From positions 600,496-664,495 of the forward strand of contig WNKI01000001.1 of assembly GCA_015350385.1 (NCBI GenBank): DNA of 64,000 nucleotides. Direction: 5' to 3'. A program made the translations under genes and the position numbers. The notes below the pieces were generated by a model, which saw only the letters and a list, made by a program, of their open reading frames with translations, was not told where the DNA came from and searched no databases. The stretch's first letter is position 1. Each line of letters starts with the position of its first letter. The DNA is from Aculops lycopersici (Eukaryota > Arthropoda > Arachnida > Trombidiformes > Eriophyidae). Shown piece by piece: positions 13,261-22,600 of the stretch.

Positions 13261-13897
13261 CTATTGTTGTTATGGTGGCGATCGAGTGGACGATCGATCT
13301 TTTGATTGATTTGATTTCTGCTTGCTGACTCTGTCTCCTGCTTCGCTTGTTACTGTTCTTATTATCATCCTCATCCTTCTGATCTCTAGTAGAGTCGTCG
13401 TTGTCATTCTCAAACTTTAACTCGGTTTCGTCACTCTCCTCCGCGCTCATGGACAGTGACAATCTAGACTCACGCTCAAGTGTAACCATCAGCTTCCGTT
13501 CAAACTCAACCAGCTCGTCCATAACCAAACGAGTCCAGTTATTTTCATAAAGAATATTGAGCTGATTGGTTATATTCCACATTCTCTCAACGGAACTCTG
13601 TCTTAACTCGGCCAAACTAGTGACTGTCCGCCTGTTCTTATTGTTGCCGAGATCATTTGTATTGCCAGTGGATTGGTGCCTGCTACTCAAAGTTGCTGCA
13701 GCATCACTAGTCGCATTGTCGTAATTTGGACTCCCCCTAATCAGAAGCTCGTCGGGCTTGAACTCGCCCATAAGATGAAAGACAAAGGCACCAAAACAAA
13801 CGTAAATTATCACAGAGACGTTGAGTAGCTTGAGCTCATGTTGGCCGAGCAAACTCTTTAGAGTCTTGCTGCTTGGGGATTTACTTGTTGGACTCAT
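13261..13897 (-). CDS. K2P potassium channel homologue, exon 1 (M1, cap, pore helix 1)
   Basis: The exon encodes a short cytosolic amino terminus, M1 (LLNVSVIIYVCFGAFVFHLMG), an extracellular cap region with the K2P-like pattern RMWNITNQLNILYENNWTRL (two N-glycosylation sequons), an unusually long acidic and Asn-rich insert, and pore helix 1 ending HSIATITTIG. The donor at 13260 reads G|GTGAGT. It interrupts the codon of the first filter glycine in phase 1, where K2P genes characteristically carry an intron. Splicing to 1970 gives TTIG-SPSGGPTSPWGKL, aligned without a gap to the usual TTIGYGNxxPxTxxGK, so the filter is GSP instead of GYG. The ATG at 13897 is the first in-frame Met; the frame is open further upstream without an ATG, so another 5' exon is possible. 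Total coding so far is 869 codons. Confidence 0.87.
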
Positions 13898-14029
13898 TCC
13901 ATTAGAATAATTATATTTTTTATATGCTAATGGACAATTTCTCCTGTCGACAAGATTGTTTCTAGCTTGGTGTAATAATTTGATGGTCACATTTGTTTGT
14001 TTACCTAACTCAATTAAGTTCAATCTCAA

Positions 14030-14624
14030 GGCATCCCTCTAACTCACAGTTGGCAACTTTTTCAAGTCTTTCGCGACTTTCCTCTTTCTCTCTATCAGCC
14101 TCTCTTCTTACCCCCAACTATGAGGTGTGCTTTCGGTGTAACTTACGAGTTTCCAAACATGTCGACGATGAAAGGGTAATCTGCTTTTCTTGTTTAGCCA
14201 CAAGCTGAGGTACAGGATAAGATATTCGATCAAAAACGAGTTACCCTCGCCAACGGAGACTAGTGTAACTCCAAAGTAAGACAAGTTATCCATTCATGAC
14301 TACTGGTTGTGCAGGGATGAGGATACGCGCAGGCGCCGCCGCAAGATGTTGCGTGCGATTCGCGCGCTATATAAAACCCGCTTTGGCAAGCGAGGAACCG
14401 AGCGAACGGATAAGCGAGTGAGACCACCTGAGGCGCCGACAAGTGGCAAAATTTAGAATGAGAGTCTTGGTGCTAAAGAGGAACTTTGTTAGGCACAAAG
14501 CCTTAAAGCGGATTTGCAGTTTTTACTTGGAATAAATGTGAATAAGGCAGTGGGTATAAGTAGATAAAATTAGGATTGCTTTTGCTGTGGGGTAATGTTT
14601 GCTTATGTGATACAAGTGTAAGGA
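14030..14624. other. Intergenic region between SMC5 and the K2P gene
   Basis: Both neighbours are on the minus strand, so this holds the SMC5 3' flank and the presumed K2P 5' flank or leader. A TATA-like element lies at 14368-14376. A 25-codon ORF (14458-14535, plus) whose stop overlaps an AATAAA is present but has no supporting homology. No RNA gene was recognised. Confidence 0.5.
14368..14376. promoter_or_regulatory. TATA-box-like sequence TATATAAAA
   Basis: A strong TATA consensus in a GC-rich context. Read on the minus strand it lies about 470 bp upstream of the K2P ATG (13897). Read on the plus strand it lies about 80 bp upstream of a tiny ORF. The direction cannot be decided from sequence. 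Confidence 0.35.
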
Positions 14625-17600
14625 TTACTTGGCTGCACAAGAGGGTGGACCGAGTAGATCGTACCAGGCGAGTTTCAACTTCTTGCCACTGAAAACGGTA
14701 TGAATGACCATCTTTTCAGTATATGTCAATCCTAAAAGCAGCTTTGGTGACACCAAAAAGTATTGCGATGAACTCAGATCGGCAGTTTTCACTAGTAGCT
14801 CGAAAACCTTGCGCTCATTCTCTGCATCCATTCCTTGATTGATCTCATCGACGCACCTGAAGGGGACGGTGGTTTTAGTTTGCAAAGCCAACATATAAAT
14901 CATGGTTGCAACACTACGCTCACCCCCACTCTGGCGGATGGAGGACAACGGATTCAGCTGCTCGTCATCACGATACTTGACTAGAATCTGAATACCATAA
15001 GCATTGTAATCCTCGGGCCTTTCCAAATTGTAATCAAGCTTAACTCTTCCCTCATAGCCAAGCTTGAGCATGAACTCTTGGTAGTTCTTATTGACAACGG
15101 ATATGACTTCATCAACTTGTTGTCGCCACTCGGTCCTTATGAGTTCGGTGGCATCAAGAATGGTTTTTATAGAGGCCTCCAGCTGCTCTATGCGTGACCT
15201 TCGATCTCTGAGCTCCTCATTCTGACGTTGGTATTCGGTAATAATGCCTCTATCACGGCTTATACTACGAATCTGGACATTGAGGCCCTCGATCTTAGTT
15301 TGCAACTCGTCCGTTGTATTCTCTTGAATGGTTTCAAACTTTCTCAAGGTTGACTTTTCCAATCTTCCGGTTTCTTTTTTGAACCCGGGAATCTTCTCGC
15401 AGGCATCAGCAGCCCTCTCGTCCATGTTCCTCTTGTACGTGACTAAAGCTGAGTCAAGTCTTCTCACTTCTTCTTTGAGTCTACTAGTGCTGATTTGAGC
15501 ATCATGATACAATCTTCGAGCAATCTTATGATTGAAAGAAGCAACCTCTCTCAATCTTGTCGCTAGAAATACTTTGCTCTTGTTGTTTGCAAATGAGAGT
15601 TGATTATCTGCTAATCTTTCAACCCAATGGACAACCTCCGTGTTGATCTTCTCAATCGACTTCTGTAATTTTATCCTCTCGGCTTCAATGTCAATTTTCT
15701 CCTTGGACAAATTCTCCAGTTCAGTTCGCTTCTGTTTGATGACGATCTCGAGACGCTGCTTCTCTCCCTCTTTGGATTTGTATTCCCTCAAACGATCTGC
15801 CCAAATTTGCCAGTCTTGCTTAGCTGCGTCGTGTTTCTTATTCAACTCTTTCTGTTGCTCTTCTAATCTAGTTCCATCCACCCTGATAGCTTCCATCATT
15901 TTCAAAACCTCAGCTAGACGTTTAGTATCGAGAGAGTACTGGAGCAAGTAGGCATCTCCAACTTTGTCACTTGTTGTTATCGTCTGTTGATCAAATTTAG
16001 ACTTTTGCACGAGATAAAAGGTCTTGTCGACATAAAATCTTGGACAAATCTTCATCAACATTGCAAGCTTGGACTCCGGGCATTTGCTAACCACAGGTAT
16101 TCTGTGAAAGTTGAACGAACCACATAGGTACCTGATAATAGGTTCGGGGGCTTCAATGAGATCCTTCATGTAGGTCACATCAATACCTAGTTTGGCGCCC
16201 AAGTCGGAGTACTGAGATAAAGTTTCACGCTCAAAATCATCGACACTCTTCTCCGGAGCCAATATCACGTTGATACGGAACTTGAATCTATCGTAAACGA
16301 GCTCGGTGAACATCTTCAAGTCTGCTTCATTTTGACATACGAATGCAAACAATTCTTGAGTTGGTATAGCATGTTCGACTATGTCTGCATTTCTTCTTTC
16401 CTTGACATTGATTTCACAAAGCATAGGTGGAAAGATCTTTTCCCTAAATCGCTGCTGGTTTTGCTGCAACCACTCGAACACTTTATACGCGTTCATGTTC
16501 CTGCTGGCTAGCAAATTCTTTCTCTTCTCACTAACAGCAAGCACTTGATTGTGATCGTTTCTAGCTTGCTCCATTTGGGTTATGTTATCACGTTTTCTGT
16601 CCTCCAAGTGAGCTCTTTCATCGTTACATTCTTTCAATCTATGTCTTATCTTTCCAGTTTCATGTTCGGCCTCCTTGATTTCTTTGGAATAGTCGGCTTC
16701 TCTGATATCGTTGAGGCGGCATTCGTGAGATTCCAAGTCTTGTTGCTTGAGCCGAATTTCACCTGCTCTTCGTTCTTCTCTATCCTGCTTAGACTTGAAC
16801 TTAGAATTCTCTTCTTGCCACGAAATCTTTCTAGATTCGACTTGGGTCAGTATTTCCTCGTAGGACCGGCTCAGTCGAGATCTCTCGTTGTTGGCATCCT
16901 TTAATTGGGCCTCAAACTTCTTCTCTTCTTCTTGGTACAATTCCATTCCTCGTTTGTAAGGTTCGGCGGAGTTTTCAATGGAGCGAAGTTCTGTTTGGAG
17001 ATCAGTTAGTTCTTGTTTCTTCACATCGTATTTATCTTTTGCTTCCGAGTACCTAACGAAGTGGATCTTTTGCTCACAAATATTTCTATCCTTGACAAGC
17101 TGATCTCGTCTTTGCATTAAATTGACCTCATCCTCTAATCTCCGGGCATTCATTTCGTTTTCTTGACATTGCTTTTTAAGATTATCTAAGGCCCGTTTCT
17201 TCTCACCTATCTCTTTGGTTCCATCGATGAGTTTCTTATGATCCTCGACCAGTTTATTATCACCAACAGCCTCTAAAGTGTTGGTGAGTAATTCACGAGT
17301 GTCCATCTTGACAAAGTTTGTCACACTATCTTGCGGTAAGAATTGGCAAAGATTATCTACCTTGATGCTGAGTTCCTCGGTAAGTTCGCGAATTCTAGTT
17401 ACATTTGTTTTCTTTCGATTGAGCTTCCACTCGCTTCTGGTCTCAATCTTGTCCGCATTTCGAGATACGATTGTTATCTCCCTTTCAATGATATAGTTCG
17501 AGCCCCGGTTGTTGAAGAGCTCGATTTCTGTTGTTGCGACATCTGTACCCTTTTTCACAAAACCAGCTGCATCGGTGGCTCTACCCGTTTTGGTGACATT

Positions 17601-17786
17601 ACCAGCTAGACCGACAATGATGGCACAAACAACTGTGCTCTTACCAGTACCATTGGGACCTACAATCATATTCAAGTTTGGACCAGGTCGTAGCTCGCAA
17701 TCCTTGTAGGTCATAAAATTTCGCATCCGTATCCTAACAATAGCACCCCGAGAGGTAAACTTGAATTTGTTGTTGGAATTTGTCAT
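14625..17786 (-). CDS. SMC5: SMC5, structural maintenance of chromosomes protein 5
   Basis: This encodes 1053 aa in one uninterrupted exon, the usual size for SMC5 (about 1,000-1,100 aa). It is the ATPase arm of the SMC5/6 complex, which acts in the nucleus in recombination repair, replication-fork stability and SUMO-linked DNA repair. The Walker A motif GPNGTGKS is at residues 43-50, preceded by the SMC5-like RMRNFMTYKDCEL. Two long coiled coils (about 180-430 and 640-900) flank a hinge near 440-600. The signature motif RQSGGERSVATMIYML is near residue 950 and Walker B FRCVDEINQGMD near 975. The carboxyl end holds the typical SMC5 segment on reading the resolution of ends (YFLVSPKLLLGL). All ATPase motifs are intact. 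The ATG at 17786 fits the family amino terminus. Confidence 0.96.
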   Translation of the reverse strand: MTNSNNKFKFTSRGAIVRIRMRNFMTYKDCELRPGPNLNMIVGPNGTGKSTVVCAIIVGLAGNVTKTGRATDAAGFVKKGTDVATTEIELFNNRGSNYIIEREITIVSRNADKIETRSEWKLNRKKTNVTRIRELTEELSIKVDNLCQFLPQDSVTNFVKMDTRELLTNTLEAVGDNKLVEDHKKLIDGTKEIGEKKRALDNLKKQCQENEMNARRLEDEVNLMQRRDQLVKDRNICEQKIHFVRYSEAKDKYDVKKQELTDLQTELRSIENSAEPYKRGMELYQEEEKKFEAQLKDANNERSRLSRSYEEILTQVESRKISWQEENSKFKSKQDREERRAGEIRLKQQDLESHECRLNDIREADYSKEIKEAEHETGKIRHRLKECNDERAHLEDRKRDNITQMEQARNDHNQVLAVSEKRKNLLASRNMNAYKVFEWLQQNQQRFREKIFPPMLCEINVKERRNADIVEHAIPTQELFAFVCQNEADLKMFTELVYDRFKFRINVILAPEKSVDDFERETLSQYSDLGAKLGIDVTYMKDLIEAPEPIIRYLCGSFNFHRIPVVSKCPESKLAMLMKICPRFYVDKTFYLVQKSKFDQQTITTSDKVGDAYLLQYSLDTKRLAEVLKMMEAIRVDGTRLEEQQKELNKKHDAAKQDWQIWADRLREYKSKEGEKQRLEIVIKQKRTELENLSKEKIDIEAERIKLQKSIEKINTEVVHWVERLADNQLSFANNKSKVFLATRLREVASFNHKIARRLYHDAQISTSRLKEEVRRLDSALVTYKRNMDERAADACEKIPGFKKETGRLEKSTLRKFETIQENTTDELQTKIEGLNVQIRSISRDRGIITEYQRQNEELRDRRSRIEQLEASIKTILDATELIRTEWRQQVDEVISVVNKNYQEFMLKLGYEGRVKLDYNLERPEDYNAYGIQILVKYRDDEQLNPLSSIRQSGGERSVATMIYMLALQTKTTVPFRCVDEINQGMDAENERKVFELLVKTADLSSSQYFLVSPKLLLGLTYTEKMVIHTVFSGKKLKLAWYDLLGPPSCAAK

Positions 17787-19206
17787 GGCTGTTGTTATGT
17801 TCGACTAAAATAAGGCTCACTAATAAAATGAAAAGGTTTTCATAAATTGGAATGACAGATATAGATGAAGATAATTCATAAATATAGTCTGAATATATTA
17901 AAGCTACTAGTGGATGAGATATCACCAGGAACACGTACCAGGTATCACATGTTTTTGCATGAAAGAATCCGCGCGCGCTACTAATGAAGAACCTCAGAAT
18001 CCATAATCCGCCGCCTGGTGAGTAGAAAGTCAACTAATATTTGCAAGCCCAATTTGCATTAGCAAGCGAGAGAGTCTCAATTTTTTAATGGATTCCAATA
18101 GCAAAATCTGCATGGGTGAGTCACAAAAGAGAATCAAAACCAAACGGTTAGCGTTATCGAAGTTGCCTCCTCTGTTATTGTTGTTTGTTCGACAAACGAA
18201 AGATCAAAACATGAGCGAGGCCGGTCAAGGCAGCAGCAACGGCGCGCACAAACAACACCAACACATATGGTCGTGACTCGCACAAATCAAATAAACATCA
18301 GAGTATGAGAGAGAAATGGGCTTTGACTTGTGCAGTGAAACAGCCTTCATCGATGTTTCTATTGGAGGTGCATGCGAGTCCATGCAACGAGAAGTCAATT
18401 CGTTTGGTCAATTCGTTTCTCTGTTGCTCGTTTCACAAGAGAGAAAATCATCAAGTTAGGCAGAGTTCAACGTCTAGCGCCTGTGAAACGATGGACAGTG
18501 CGGGCACGCCCATATTGATTACAAGGAGGTAGCTCGGGAGTCGACTTGACGTTTACGTTGGCTTCGGGCGAACCCGAGGACGGACGACATGCCACAAGAG
18601 ACCGAGCGTGACCGCTGCCATGAGCGCCGCTCAACAGCACTCTGCTAGATACAGCTCCAGCGCCATCGGCTCATCGTGTGTGCTGAAAAATGAAACGACG
18701 TTGTTCGCTCGTCGGCCTCGCACAAAAGCACTCAAGTAAGCCAATGGGACTACAACTCCAGCTGCTCGTAACAAATGGGAGCAAATCTCACACAAGCGCG
18801 TCACATAAGCACTTAGATACAAATACGCAACGCATGACGGGCAATAGGGTCTCTGGCATGTTTGAGTGCTTGTGTGCATGTGCTTTTGTGTGCGGCTTCA
18901 GAGGCAACGACGCCGAATGGATAGAAAGAGCATTGAACACCATTGCGCTCTGACTGCAATCTCATTGTGCACTGTGTGCAAATTACAGCCTGCATTCTCG
19001 GGCCAAAACTCACACACACACTGTGCGATTGGAGAGCCGCTGCTGCTGCCTGTCGTCCGTGTGTCTGTGTGTTCGCCTATGGAGCCAGCCAAAGTGTGTG
19101 AGTCCGATTGGCTGTGTGAGTGCGCGTTGAATGGCTGCTTGCTCTCTCTGGGATATGGCCGAACCAACGTAGGTTGCTTGCTTGCTTTGGAAACGAGAAT
19201 GCGAAT

Positions 19207-19285
<79 letters not shown>

Positions 19286-19456
19286 AGTAGTAGTAGTAGT
19301 AGTAGTAGTAGTACGTACGTACGTACGTAGTACGTAACGTAACGTAACGTAACGTACGTAACGTACGTAACTNNNNNNNNNNNNNNNNNNNNNNNNNNNN
19401 NNNNNNNNNNNNNNNNNNNNNNNNNNNNNNNNNNNNNNNNNNNNNNNNNNNNNNNN

Positions 19457-19487
<31 letters not shown>

Positions 19488-19649
19488 TCTTTTTAAATGT
19501 TTTTGCAATGTAATAATCCGCGCACTATGACTAAAAACCATCACCATATTATATTATATATTTGATGTATCTATTTACTCTATTAGCACCACTATCATTG
19601 ATAACAATACCACACATTATCTATTATTGTAACTGTATATTAACTGATC
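17787..19649. other. Intergenic region between SMC5 (minus) and mask (plus), with a GA tract and gap
   Basis: This is a divergent promoter region. From about 18800 it is rich in GTGTGT/CACACA and short ORFs of low-complexity character. It ends in a GA microsatellite, a GTA/ACGT tract and 84 Ns. I see no convincing gene. The missing amino-terminal exon of mask would be expected here or in the gap. Confidence 0.5.
19208..19482. repeat. GA microsatellite, GTA and ACGT tracts, 84-N gap
   Basis: A (GA)n run at about 19208-19283, then (GTA)n and TACGTAACGT repeats, 84 Ns at 19373-19456, then GA again to about 19482. The composition resembles the other gap at 5327-5346. The gap ends about 190 bp before the first mask ATG. 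Confidence 0.9.
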
Positions 19650-22600
19650 ATGGTCACCTGCTCAGTTAATCTATTGGTTGATGCATGCAATCAAGGTGAT
19701 ATCGAAACGGTACGCGAATTCCTTAATGAGGGACGAATCGATTCTCTGACCGAAGAGGGAGAAAGTTTACTCTCGGCAGCCTGCTCAGCTGGCTGCTTCT
19801 TCCTTGTCGAAATGATACTCGATATGGGCGCCGATATTGAGGATCGCGGACAGAAGGATACAACACCTTTGATGGAAGCCGCCAATTCGGGCCACTCGGA
19901 TATTGTTAAGCTATTAATCGAACGTAATGCCTCCATAAATGCTCAAACAGGTCAGGGCAATACACCTCTAATATTGGCTTCGGCCAATGGTCATACGGAG
20001 TGTGTTAAATTGCTTCTAGATGCTGGAGCAACCACCGAGGAACACAATGAATCAGGTCACACGGCGCTCATGGAAGCGGCCAGTAATGGACATGTAAATG
20101 TTGCAAAATTGTTGATATCATATGGTGCCTCGATTAATACGCATTCTCATGAATTTAAGGAGTCTGCATTAACATTAGCTTGTTATAAAGGCCAATTAGA
20201 TATGGTTAAATTCTTATTGGATGCAGGTGCAGATCAAGAGCACAAAACTGAAGAAATGCACACGGCTCTTATGGAGGCTAGTATGGATGGTCATGTTGAA
20301 GTAGCTAGATTATTATTAGACTCAGGCGCGCAAGTTACGATGCCAGCAGATAGTTTTGAATCACCTCTAACATTGGCCGCCTGTGGGGGCCACGTTGAAT
20401 TGGCCATGTTGTTATTGGAACGTGGTGCAAACATCGAAGAAGTCAATGACGAAGGTTACACACCCCTCATGGAGGCAGCCCGCGAGGGCCACGAAGAGAT
20501 GGTCGCCTTATTGTTGAGCCAGGGTGCTGAAATCAACGCACAGACAGAAGAAACCTCTGAGACTGCTCTCACCTTAGCCTGTTGCGGTGGCTTTACGGAA
20601 GTTGTAGACTTTCTCATCAAGGCAGGCGCAGATATTAGCGCTGGCGCCAACACACCCTTGATGGAAGCCGCGCAAGAGGGACACCTTGAGTTAGTGAAAT
20701 ATCTCATATCTAACGCTGGGGCAGAGATTAACACTGCAACCAGTTCCGGTGATACAGCACTCACGTATGCCTGTGACAATGGCCATACAGATGTGGCCGA
20801 GGTACTAGTGTCTGCTGGTGCAAACATCGAGCAAGAGGCTGATGGTGGTCGAACACCGCTTATGAAAGCTTGTAGATCTGGTCATGCCTCGACGGTAGAG
20901 TTCCTCATTAGCCGAGGGGCAAACGTCAACAAGGTTTCAACGAACTGCGATCAAACGCCATTATCACTTGCCTGTAGTCATGGTCATTTGGAGGTGGTAG
21001 AAATCCTATTAGCCCATGGGGCCGACCCAACCCATCGGCTCCGTGACAGTTCAACAATGCTGATCGAGGCTGCCAAGGGAGGCCACACGAACATAGTCCA
21101 ACTGTTGATCGACTACCCAGGTAGCCTTCAATCTTCACCAATGAATGCCATGCATGCGACCACAAATGGTAATGTCTGCACTTCCTCAACGTCAACCGGG
21201 ACACCAACAACCACATCAACCACCTCTTCAACACCTACAGCAAACAACACCACTACCATACACACCTTGACCACAACCACCACCACATACAATAATAATA
21301 ATAACAACACCAATAATCATAGCAGTGTCAGTACTAGCAACCTCATCACCAACAGCAACAACTTCCCGAACACGAATAACCCCAACTGTATCAACCTGTC
21401 TTCAACGCACCAAACTGCGATTAGAAGCAAGGCAAAGGTGATTGGCAAGTCTCCCAAGTCTCTAACTAGACATGGCAGGCAACATCAAGTCCCATCCAAC
21501 ATCAACGAGATATCAGCCCAAACAAACCAGCCAAACCTTGATCAGCAACAGCAACTAAACAGTGGCTTGCCGTCAGCCCAACAGCATCAGAACCAGGCAG
21601 TCACAATCACCACTCAACAACAACAACACCACGTGCCTCAATCAACAGGTGATGTTGCCTCTACTTCAGTCCTATCACCAGCCTCATGGTATCCACCTAT
21701 TGAGGTTGACTCACAGACAGATAGCAACCATGATACCGCTCTAACAGTTGCGTGTAGTAATGGTCATGAGGATTTAGTACAGCTACTGCTAAATCGAGGA
21801 CCTGATGTTGAACATCGAGATAAAAAAGGCTTCACCTCATTGATGCTAGCGGCTACAGCGGGTCACGCAAAAATAGTAGAGATACTATTGAACAAACACG
21901 CTGATCTTGAGGCTCAATCCGAAAGGACCAAAGATACTGCGCTATCATTAGCATGTTCTAGCGGTAGATACGAGGTTGTAGAGATCTTATTAGCGCGTGG
22001 TGCTAACAAAGAACACCGAAATGTTAGCGATTATACCCCACTGAGCTTAGCAGCTTCAGGTGGATACGTTCAGATTATCAAGCTTCTATTAACACATGGA
22101 GCTGAGATTAACTCCAGAACTGGCTCAAAATTAGGCATATCACCTCTGATGTTGGCAGCTATGAATGGCCACGCAGCAACTGTCAAGCTTCTATTGGACA
22201 TGGGTAGCGATATCAACGCCCAGATTGAAACAAATCGTAACACCGCATTAACTCTTGCTTGTTTCCAAGGTAGAGTGGATGTGGTCTCTTTGTTATTGGA
22301 TCGAAAGGCCAATGCTGAACACCGAGCCAAAACTGGCCTGACGCCCTTAATGGAAGCCGCCTCAGGTGGTTTTGTAGATGTTGGTCGAGTCTTACTAGAC
22401 AAGGGAGCAGATGTTAATGCGCCTCCAGTACCCTCGTCGAGGGATACAGCCCTTACCATTGCAGCTGATAAAGGTCATTGCAAGTTTGTCGAGCTACTCC
22501 TATCGCGTGGAGCTGCATTCGACGTGAAGAATAAGAAGGGTAACTCCCCATTATGGTTAGCCTGTAATGGTGGTCACCTTGAGGTTGTTAGCTTGTTGAT

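Noticed and set aside
19077..19547. ORFs through the second gap (about 155 codons)
   Set aside because: Simple repeat translation (Arg-Glu, Leu-Ser, Tyr runs) interrupted by Ns; no protein domain.
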